Origin: Nemania diffusa
Lineage: Eukaryota > Ascomycota > Sordariomycetes > Xylariales > Xylariaceae
Length of the DNA: 64,000 nucleotides
Direction of reading: 5' to 3'
Assembly (NCBI GenBank): GCA_038501195.1
Contig: JBBPUQ010000007.1
Coordinates: 2,395,501-2,459,500, forward strand
Made by a program: the position numbers and the translations under genes. The stretch's first letter is position 1, and each line of letters begins with the position of its first letter. A model generated the notes under the pieces. That model was not told the origin of the DNA and did no database searches. It saw nothing but the letters and a program-made list of their open reading frames with translations. Below are positions 1-8,152 of the stretch, piece after piece.

Positions 1-311
1 GTTTTGCGAATTTCTATCGGAAGTTTATCGCAAAGTATTTGTAGATGACAGCGCCTATTACGGCACTACTGAAGAAAAATGTGAGCATAGACCAGCCTAC
101 ATTTAAATGGACTCAGGAAGCGGAAGAGGCTTTTTGAGCGATTAAAGAAGCGTTTACAAACGCAACGATTTTGCGGCATTGGGATAACCGATTGGAAACA
201 CGGGTCGAAACTGACGCGTCAACAAAGGCGGTATCGGGTATATTATCTTAGCTACACGGATCAGAATGGCGACCGGTTGCTTATTGGTCGCGCAAGCTTA
301 CTGACACGGAA

Positions 312-785
312 ATGAGGTGGGTTATAGAACAACAGAAACTACTAGCTATAGTAGAAAGCTGTGAACACTGGAGACAGTACTTGGAAGGGGCTACACGTAC
401 CTTTATAGTATGGACCGATCACATGGCGCTTCGGAGCGTGGTCGACTTTTCCGCGCGGGACCTTCGCGGCCGATTAGCGCGATGGGTATACAGACTAGCT
501 CAGTTCGATTTTGAAATCCGACACCGGCTGGGGGTTACTAACTCTGCGGACGGCTTGTTAAGAAGACCCGATTACATGGCGGGCGAAATCCGATACGGAG
601 ACGTGATTCTGACACTGCAGAAGAAACTGCAATTGACAGACGACCTACTTGCACAAGTCCAGCAAATTGTAGCTGCGATACTGCGTACAGGAAGAGGGAC
701 AGAAGCATTGGAACAATTGACCCAAGCTTCTCGAAGAGCGTTAGCCGAACGCTATCCGATTGAATTCTCAACAACTACGGCCTAG
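312..785 (+). pseudogene. RNase H segment of the pol remnant
   Basis: This open stretch of 157 codons encodes the later part of a Ty3-type RNase H (motif WTDHMALRSVV, then RRPDY at the tether). It is an uninterrupted piece of the broken pol frame and not an independent gene. It ends at a TAG at 783-785. The catalytic Asp of the first RNase H motif (ETDAS) lies upstream of it, before the stop at 249-251. Confidence 0.85.
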
Positions 786-1541
786 GTAGCGAACTTAAGT
801 GCTTACGGGAAGCCACACCCTTGCTGCGTAGCTGCAGATAACCCCCGAGGAGCACAGAGTGAGGAGCACAGTTGTAGATGCTCCGTTTACCGGATATGCA
901 CAGTTATGACGGCTTACGTATTAGTGGTTACTAGATCAGCTTAAATGAGTGCCGATCAGTTTACACCCGCGTTGCGAGAGTACGACGCTGAGGCTATTGT
1001 TTATGACTAGTACGTTTTACGCCTTATGGCTAGGAAGTTAGCCAAGGACGAAACGGTATTTTGACCGCAAGCTTCAAGGAAGTTTTACGATATGGTCAGA
1101 GAACTGCAGGCTAAAGACTTAAACATCGTAGCACTTACTGAGATCGCTTGCTGGTGTACTGGAACTAGAGGAGGTTACTATGTAAATAATAATGGGACTT
1201 TCTTATTTAGAAATCGCTTTGTATTCTCAAGCCAAGGAGCTTTACTTCGGTAGATTATTTATTAACATTACGATGACTCTAGGGCGGGTTACATGGGAAA
1301 AAACAAAACGGCTGAACTATTTCGACGGAAATTCTACTGGGAAGGGCTAGAGCAAAACGTTCGCGAATATGTCGCAGACTGTTAGGCGTGCAACGGGACC
1401 AGACGACTTAGACATAAGCTCTATGGGGAGCTACAGACGCTGCTCCTACCAGACCAACCGTTTCAAGAAATCAGCTTAGACTTTATTACAGGGCTACCCC
1501 TATGTACTAAAGCTGATGGGATCGAGTACAACGCAGTTCTA

Positions 1542-1862
1542 GTGATTGTTGATCGCTTTACGAAGACAGCGCTGTTTATACTTACTACAAAGACCCTTAA
1601 CGCTGCCGAATTAGCACAAACGTTATACGAACAAGTAGAGTGCAAATTTGGCTTACCAGAGGGGATTGTAAGCGACAGAGACAAGCTAATCACAAGCTGT
1701 TTTTGGAAGGAATTCTGCGACGAAAGGGAGATCAAGCGGCGATTGTTTACCGCTTGGCATTCGCAGACCGACGGGCAAACGGAACGCACCTATCAGACTT
1801 TTGAAAAGTACTTGAGAACGTACGCCGTTCAAGAGCTAAATGCATGGCCTAGGGTACTTTAG
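1542..1862 (+). pseudogene. Integrase core segment of the pol remnant
   Basis: The stretch holds most of the retroviral-type integrase catalytic core: VDRFTKTA, then VSDRD with the second catalytic Asp, then TDGQTERT with the catalytic Glu. The first Asp (LDFITG) lies just upstream in the same frame. It stops at TAG 1860-1862, after which homology resumes with EFAYNNS, so the stop is a lesion in the pol frame and not a natural end. Confidence 0.85.
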
Positions 1863-2339
1863 GAAGCAGAATTCGCGTATAACAACAGTACGTATGCTAC
1901 TATCGGGTGCTCACCTTTCGAAGCTTTATATGGCTACTACCCTAGGATCATAGAATTTGTTCCAGAAAGACTACAGTTAAAAGTACAAGGGGTAAAAAAG
2001 AGACTACAGCGAACTGCGGCTGTTTGGAGAGCGTTCAACGAGCACTGGGCTAAAGCTGTAGAAACAATGGAAAGAAACTACAACAAAAGACGCACAGTAA
2101 GGGAATACGAAGTAGAGGAAACAGTCGGACTATTTACGGCCCACTTCCGATTCAAATGCGGCCGAAAGCTAGCCTTTACATACATCAAAGTAAAAGTCAC
2201 AGAGAAGATAGAACTGCAAGCATACCGAGTAAAATTGCTTTTGCAATACTCGAAAGTACACGATGTGTTCCCTGTATCATTTTTAGAACCGTGGACTGAA
2301 CGCTAAGAAAGCGGAGAGCAATCAGCACTCTCCGAACTA

Positions 2340-2520
2340 AAAGATGAACAAGAAGAATGGGTAGTAGAGGATATAGTCCGCCACAGAAAAGACAGAGGCG
2401 TACTAGAATACTTAGTAAAGTGGGAAAGCTGGCTCACTGAATATAACACATAGGAACCAAAAGAACATTTAGCTAACGCGAAAGCTCTTCTTGCAAAGTA
2501 TGAGCGAAAGGCGAAAAGAT
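2340..2520 (+). pseudogene. Chromodomain at the pol C-terminus, interrupted by a stop
   Basis: The plus frame reads VEDIVRHRK, LEYLVKWESW, EYNT-stop-EPKEHL. This matches the chromodomain pattern in which the last aromatic-cage region reads NTWEP. The Trp codon is TAG here (2451-2453), consistent with TGG to TAG by a G-to-A transition. In chromoviruses this domain is thought to guide integration toward modified chromatin. Confidence 0.8.
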
Positions 2521-2547
2521 CGTACACTAAATGGGATAATTTAGCTT

Positions 2548-3177
2548 AAAACTGAAAGCAATATAAACAGTAATACCTTATTACAGTAACTGCTAAAAAG
2601 CATAAATAGTGAAAAGAGAAACAGTTGACTAAAAAACTAGTTTATTAAATAAAACTAGAAAAACTACTAAAAACTAGGTTTTACTGGTAAAAGCTAGCAA
2701 AAACCCCATTAGTACAAGAATTTGAAAAAAAAAAAAACAAACACCAAGCATCAGTAAAAGAAGGTTTTAAAAGAAAAACTGCTGATAAAAGTTAGCAAAG
2801 GCCAAAAAACCGCAGAGCAATCGGAAAACAACTTACAAGAATCGCTGCAGCGAAGTAGGGTTTGAAACTGGTGATAAGTTAGCAGGTAAACGTCGAACAC
2901 TTCGCAGGCAGACTCACAAAGACAGCCGAACACAACACAAACTAAAGAAAAGTTTTGTTAAAACTTAAAGAAATCACCGCTGGGGCGGGAAAGGAGAGCT
3001 ATTAAGCTTAGTTAGCGGCAGCTTACCAACCGCTAAGCGTACGCAAAGCAGACTTACTATCGTCGCTTAAGCGACCGGACTAGCACGCTTGCGCTTGGAG
3101 GAGCGCTGCACGACACGAGAGTGAAGATCTCGCGGAGCGGTTGCCTCAGTTTCGGCGATCTCGACGCCGACGTCATC
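2548..3177. other. Non-coding spacer inside the retrotransposon
   Basis: This stretch separates the pol end from the antisense gene. About 2560-2960 is A-rich on the plus strand, with runs of A and repeated AAAACTAG-like words. 2980-3177 returns to balanced composition and would be the 3' untranslated region of the antisense gene. No ORF with family resemblance was seen. Confidence 0.6.
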
Positions 3178-4096
3178 CTAGAACGGCAGGTCTACACCAA
3201 GAAACTGGGCAGGGCCCACACGACGATACTTCGCCGACCAATCGACGGCCGCTTCGATGGGCACAGGGAAGCCAGTATCGAGGACGCGGAGGCAGGCGTC
3301 GAGGCGGGAGAAGGGGGCGGAGTTCCGGTTGTACTCCGGCTGCGCGGCGGCGAGGGCACGACGGGCTTCCTCCTCAGCCATGGGCTGACCAGCGGCAGAA
3401 CGCTGAGGGGGCGGTTAGAAACCGCCGAACGAACGCAGGTTGTAAGGAAAACGTTTGGAGAACTTACAATTGACATCTCCAGCTGGAGAGTCAGGAGGCG
3501 GCGGGTGGCGACAGCCTCAGCCTGGATGATCGCCAGGCGCTCGGAGTCGGGGGCGGCGAGGACAGCGCGCTCCTCTTCTTGAATTGCCTTGCGCAGGGCA
3601 AGGTTGGCCTCTTTCAAGGCGTACATACGGCGACCCCAGTGCGAGGCGCGCTCGTCGGTCATCCAAGCAGCGTTGGCTTGGCAGCGGGGGAGAGCGTTCG
3701 CCGCATGCGCGGCGAGGCCAGAGGAGAATTTGGTGAGCTTCTGGGCGGCGCCCAGGAGGGAGGAAGGGATCTAGAAATGTTAAAAATCCCAGCGCACAAA
3801 CCGGCAAGCGATCGCAGATCGCGGGGATAACTTACGGCGAGGCAGGCTGTGTGGTCACGCGCACACAAGATACATTTGGTGCCGTCGGGCGAAGCCGACG
3901 CGCACAGGCAGCGCACCCGGAGATCAAGATGCGTTTTGGTAACGCACTGGGAGCAGGGCTCCGCGCCAGGGACATCCCGAACCTGGGGGTCTTCGTCGTC
4001 GTCGTCCTCTCCGACGAGCACTTCGCGATCGAGGTGCTGCCAGCCTTGCTCCTCATCAAAGGGGTAGGTCTCGACAAAAGTTTCCCGCGACGTCAT
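3178..4096 (-). CDS. Spliced antisense accessory protein within the retrotransposon, putative zinc-binding, unknown function
   Basis: Three exons: 4096-3836, 3770-3468 and 3402-3178. Both introns are 65 bp, with GTAAGT donors, branch-like CTAAC/TTTAAC and AG acceptors, both in phase 0. They give an uninterrupted 262-residue protein starting MTSRETFVE and ending GVDLPF. Residues about 48-85 hold a Cys cluster (CSQC, CLC, CILC) preceded by an acidic DDDDED stretch, suggesting a small zinc-binding module. The middle (about 120-190) is Glu/Arg/Ala-rich and probably helical. I do not recognise the family. Unlike the surrounding pol, this gene has no stop or frameshift, so it is either younger or under selection. 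Other in-frame start codons exist upstream up to 4276 without a stop, but MTSRE is the first one followed by ordinary protein composition. Confidence 0.7.
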
Positions 4097-4485
4097 GGCG
4101 GGCGGCGAGGGGGCGGAGAGAGATCGGAGAGAGAGAGAGATTGAGAGAGAGAGAGAAATGAAGATGAAGACGAAGATGGAGACGTGAATAAATAATTGAT
4201 TGATAAAAGCCGAAGAAGAAAAACCGAAAGATAACCACGGAATTCGTAAAACGCACGGAGAAGAAAAGAAGAACACACGGAAACGCGTACAAAGGTCAAT
4301 TAGGATATGGAAGTTGGGTACTCACCTGTAAAAGTACAAGGGTACCTCCTATGTTTACAGGCGAACGTGCGCCTGACGCGCGCAACGCGACCGGCGGGTT
4401 TGACGCCAATCCTGCAGGTACAAAGGTACATGAGTCAACGACGGCAAGGTTGACGATATTAATTAGCGTTGGAGACCAACGCTCT
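4097..4485. other. Upstream region of the antisense gene, before the polypurine tract
   Basis: It contains a GA-rich run (4120-4160, a pyrimidine CT tract on the coding strand of the antisense gene), typical of fungal core promoters and 5' UTRs. A perfect 8-bp-stem hairpin lies at 4465-4483. No convincing coding sequence was seen. Confidence 0.5.
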
Positions 4486-4500
4486 AAAAGGGGGGGATAG
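4486..4500 (+). other. Polypurine tract (plus-strand primer) of the retrotransposon
   Basis: The sequence AAAAGGGGGGGATAG lies immediately upstream of the LTR that begins TGTAAAGG. A purine run in this position is the hallmark primer site for plus-strand DNA synthesis in LTR retrotransposons. It fixes the element's sense orientation as the plus strand. Confidence 0.8.
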
Positions 4501-4700
4501 TGTAAAGGGGCAGCCACCACCGCGCCACGCTGCGCCACGCGTACAGCGGACACAAGCCGAGCATTAGCCGGTCGGCACTCAAGAGGACACAGCACACAGA
4601 ATTAATCCTTAGATAGAAGTAATCCATTACAACTACTTCTTGGAATCAGCGATCACCTTGCGAAGCGACTGCACTCACACCGCATACCGCAACCCTTACA
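4501..4700 (+). repeat. 3' long terminal repeat (200 bp)
   Basis: It starts TGTAAAGGGG and ends AACCCTTACA, so the ends are TG...CA with an inverted terminal match TGTAA(A)GGG / CCCTTACA. It directly follows the polypurine tract. The 5' partner is outside the window, so LTR divergence and target-site duplication cannot be measured here. The base directly outside is the start of the AT-rich block. Confidence 0.85.
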
Positions 4701-5830
4701 AAATAATATTTTAATATAAAAATAATAAAGCTAGTTTATTTAATGTTATAGTTTTTTTTAAAAATTTTAAAAATTATTTATATATTTATTTAGTTTGTTT
4801 TTATTTTATTAAAAAAAAAAAAAAAAAAAAAACTTAAAGTTTTATTTTTATAATTTTAGCTGTTATTATTTATATAATTTTTTATATTTAGTTGCTGTTT
4901 ATTTTATTAATAATTTATTTTTATTTAATAAAGCTTTAAAGCTATAACTATTTTTTATATCTATAAAAAAAAACGCTATTTTATTAATTGTTAAATTAAT
5001 ATATACATTTTAAATACTACTAATATAAACAAAATCTATATTAGTTTTTAATAAACTTATAAAAAGCTATAAAAATATAAATAGTTGTTTAAAAAAATGC
5101 TTGTTTATTAAATAGCTGTTATTTTTTATTTAAATATATAGTTAAAAAGTTTTTAAAAAAAAAACTTTATAAAAACTAAAAAAGTTTATTAACAAATTAA
5201 AATATATTAAAAAAATTAATATATTAATAATATTATATTTAAAATTACTGTTGCTATTTTATTTACTTTTATATTTATTTTTAAAAAGTTTATAAATAAA
5301 GTTTATAATAAATTTAATTTAAACAATAATTTAAAATTTTATAAAAATAAATTGAATTATTATTTAATTTTTAATAAAATTAGTTATTTAAAAATAAATT
5401 GTAACTTTTTATAATAATAACAAAATAACTAAAAATAGTTTTTTATATTTAATTAATTTATTATTAATATATTTTTTATATTAATAATATTAGCTAAATA
5501 TAAAAAAATATTTAATTAATATAAACTTATAATAATTTTATAACAGCTATTTATTAAAACAAACATTTTAAAAACTATTTAGTATTTATAATATTAGCTA
5601 TATAATAATTTAAACAGCTTATAAGTAGCAATTAAAACAAACAAAAGTTTTAACAAAAGTTTTAACTTTAACTAATTAATATATTTAATATACCTGATTT
5701 TATTTAATTTATTTAATCAAATAACTGTTCAATTAAAACAACAAATTCAACTAAACAAGTTAAATAAGCGCTTTTTGCAATCAATCAAAGCAAAACAAAT
5801 CAAAAGCTGTTTATTTGACTTGTTTTAATT
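4701..5830. other. Extremely AT-rich gene-free block (RIP-type isochore)
   Basis: G+C is roughly 10-15% by eye, dominated by TTTATTA/TAATAAA-type words and homopolymer runs (an A run near 4810-4832). No ORF or gene relic can be recognised. In fungi such blocks usually are old repeats saturated by repeat-induced C-to-T mutation. The change is abrupt at both ends: the LTR edge at 4700/4701 and normal sequence after about 5835. The words CAATTAAAACAA (about 5733) and TTGTTTTAATTG (about 5820) form an inverted repeat near the right edge. Confidence 0.8.
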
Positions 5831-6171
5831 GTGAGGAGCGCTGCTTAATATCACTCTACATCGTGAGCTGGTATGGATGATTTAATAGAGGATTGAGGTT
5901 CTATGTATATCCAACCTACATATGAGCAATATTGTATAGATAGCTGTACAGGTTCCTTAGTTTTCAGTAACTATTTGCAGACCTCTTTGCTTATTGTCTA
6001 GTAAAAGAGTGTGAGACAAGGCCTACAATATGCAAGTCCTTTACAACTGAAGCATGAGCTATCTAGTTCCTATAAGTAAGTAGTACCCTACCATACAGCG
6101 CATACCATGCTCCCCCAAACCCAAACCTACCTCGTATCCCACCTACCTCGCCCGGGCATCCCTGCCTCCCC
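5831..6171. other. Intergenic, downstream of the SDR gene
   Basis: Balanced-composition sequence between the AT-rich block and the stop codon of the SDR gene. It should hold the SDR 3' UTR. I see no ORF, RNA gene or repeat unit. Confidence 0.4.
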
Positions 6172-7443
6172 CTAAACCACCTCCACGTCCGTGCCCCGAC
6201 CGAACTCGACGAGGTTATGCCGCGAGTCTTCGTCGATGACCTCGTGCGGCGGCCGCAGCGTGACGCTCTCGCCGTGGATCTCGGCGACCTGGCCGTTCAG
6301 CGCCGTGTCCGTCAGCAGCCTCTCCAGGCCCGCGATCAGTGTGCTGTGCGGCGTCATGACCAGGTTGCGGTAGAAGGCGTGCGGGCCGGCTATGTTCGAT
6401 TCTGTGCTCGGTTGTAAAAACCACGTTAGTTTTTCGTCTGCGGTAGACCGAACGGCAGCATGTAGATTGTTGCTCTAGCGCTCCCCATTGTAACCCCATA
6501 ACCCCCGCCCCTCGTTCTATGTCTTGGGCACGTGCCCCGTCTTGGGTGGTGTAGCATTGGATAGGATAGGGTGGGAAGGAGAGGGCTCACCGAGCGCGGC
6601 GGGCGCGAGCGCATTGATCCGGATCCCGACGTGCGGCAGTCCGTACACGGGGCCGAGCGAGCGCACGAGGCCGACGATCCCGTGCTTCGAGGCCGCGTAG
6701 AGGGGCTGCGGGGGGAACGGGTACAGGCCCACGCTCGACGCGGTGCAGACGATGCAACCCCGGAGCCCCGTCGTGGCGTCCTGGGTGTTACGTTGCATGT
6801 AATGCAGTGCGAGTTTCACGGCTGCGACGCGGGGTTTCCGTGTTCTTATTAGTCGACAGATCGCCCGTAGTAATGTTTCGGGGTTCAGGAATGGAAAGGG
6901 GCAAGAAAAGGGATATAGAAATCTTTTTAATAAAAGGAGACAACAGAACATAAAAAACAGGCGCAAGAGCCAGCAAGCAACGACAGAAGGGCAAACAAGC
7001 GCAAGAATTAAACCAACGAACACGAAACGCATACAGTAAACATTCCCAACCAGATTCACATCCAGCACCCTCAACCTCGGCTCCTCGGGCTCGTCCCCGA
7101 GCGCCCCCCTCCCCGGCGCCGGCGGCACGACCCAGCTGCGCCCGCCCTCGGAGACGCCCGCGTTCGCCACGACGACGTCGACGCGCCCGGCGCCCTCGTA
7201 CACGGCCTTGAACGCCGCCGCCTGCTCCGCCCACGACGAGATGTCGCACCTCCGGAACCCCATGCTGCTGCCCCCCTCTTCGCCGCCGAGCTCCGCCGCG
7301 ACCGCCGCGCCGCCGGCCTCGTCGATGTCGAGGATCGTCACGGCGTCGCCCCGCGCGGCGAAGTAGGCGCTCATGGCCTTGCCCAGGCCGCTCGCACCGC
7401 CCGTCACGATCACGCTGCGGCTCTTGCGCGGCTGGGTAGCCAT
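6172..7443 (-). CDS. Short-chain dehydrogenase/reductase (SDR), classical type
   Basis: Three exons: 7443-7035, 6821-6591 and 6401-6172, giving 289 residues. The intron donors are GTATGC and GTGAGC and the acceptors CAG; the first intron is 213 bp, the second 189 bp. The N-terminal Rossmann motif TGGASGLG is at residues 14-21, LDID (acidic, NAD-preferring) near 38-41, NAG at 94-96, and the catalytic Ser165, Tyr178 and Lys182 (YAASK). It probably oxidises an alcohol or reduces a carbonyl using NAD; the substrate cannot be read from sequence. The family is close to 15-hydroxyprostaglandin-dehydrogenase-like fungal SDRs. The exon 1 to 2 junction restores the usual DVNL-to-ALHYM spacing, which supports the model. 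Confidence 0.85.
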
Positions 7444-8152
7444 TTCTGGTAGTGACTCGGAAGGTTCTACCTACCGTGGAGATTGGGAGAATAAAAGCAG
7501 ATTCGGGGAGATCCTGATGTAAAGGTGGTAGTAGGTAGATAGATGGCTGAGGTTAGAAAGCTCGCTGGCGATGGGTGTAGTAGAACGGGATGCGAATCCC
7601 GCCTTATATGGGATTATCCCTCTCTAGTTGGAGGAGCGGGAGATGGAGTATCAGCATGTAGATGGGTGCGGGGGGACCCTCTCCCCCCCCCTCGTTAGGC
7701 CCCAGCATCTATTTTTCCTGCGAACAGATCTGTATCGGCCGGCAATGGCGGGGTACTGGGAAATATGCTTCACATGGTGAGATTGTGGCTGTCTGCCTCT
7801 CTCCCTTTGGCCCTCGGGGAGAGCGGCATAGTAAGTGTAAATAGTAAGTCAAGTTGAGCCGATTTCTATTAATCTATAGCAATACTAGACGACGAAGGGG
7901 GCATCACTGACTTGAGATCATGTGTCGTACTATGGCCTTCAACAAGATGTGGTTCGTCAATAAGTAGGTATCGAAGTTGGCATTTGAATTCGTTCTGCTC
8001 GTTTGACAAACTGGGCGGTGACCTATGTATCTTCAGATCCCAACAACATTTGTCCATGTTCCAGACGCCTCGCTTTCCATCCCTACAGACCAGAACCTGA
8101 AACACATGAACATTTGCCCGGTACGGGTTGGGTATTTCCTGGAAATGCCATT
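7444..8152. other. Intergenic between the SDR and MYST genes
   Basis: It contains the SDR promoter and the MYST 3' UTR. A perfect inverted repeat CGGGATGCGAATCCCG lies at 7586-7601, 143 bp upstream of the SDR start, giving a CGG-N10-CCG arrangement. A small ORF of about 95 codons on the minus strand (7869-8156) has no family features and overlaps the MYST stop, so I left it out. Confidence 0.4.
7586..7601. promoter_or_regulatory. CGG-N10-CCG palindrome, possible Zn2Cys6 factor site
   Basis: The 16-bp sequence is a perfect palindrome with a 6-bp stem and CGG/CCG half-sites in inverted orientation, the form bound by many fungal binuclear zinc-cluster activators. It lies in the promoter of the SDR gene. 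This is a pattern match only. Confidence 0.25.

Larger units (their letters stand above)
2..2547 (+). pseudogene. Retrotransposon pol polyprotein remnant (RT end, RNase H, integrase, chromodomain)
   Basis: Read from base 3 the frame starts FANFYRKFI, the classic RT/RNase H junction of Ty3 elements. RNase H runs to about 785 (motifs ETDAS, WTDHMALR). A degraded HHCC zinc region lies near 1260-1400 and the integrase core at about 1450-1860 (LDFITGLP, VSDRDKL, SQTDGQTERT), followed by the C-terminal integrase region to about 2300 and a chromodomain at about 2350-2500. Stops interrupt it at, for example, 43-45 (TAG), 138-140 (TGA), 249-251 (TAG), 783-785, 1860-1862, 2304-2306 and 2451-2453. Several are changes expected from C-to-T/G-to-A transitions: GILS-stop replaces the usual LSQ, and TAG replaces the chromodomain Trp. 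No functional protein can be made. Confidence 0.9.
1..4700 (+). mobile_element. Ty3/gypsy chromovirus LTR retrotransposon, 5' part outside window, decayed
   Basis: The plus strand reads, in one main frame broken by stops, the end of a reverse transcriptase, RNase H, an integrase with zinc-finger region and DDE core, and a chromodomain. A polypurine tract at 4486-4500 abuts a 200-bp terminal repeat at 4501-4700. The 5' LTR, gag, protease and most of RT lie left of the window. Chromodomain plus integrase order places it among chromoviruses. An oppositely oriented intact gene sits between the chromodomain and the polypurine tract. The element is not autonomous, because pol carries many in-frame stops. 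Confidence 0.9.

Noticed and set aside
7580..7605. tRNA T-arm-like hairpin CGGGATGCGAATCCCG
   Set aside because: No acceptor, D-arm or anticodon arm fits around it on either strand; treated as a simple palindrome.
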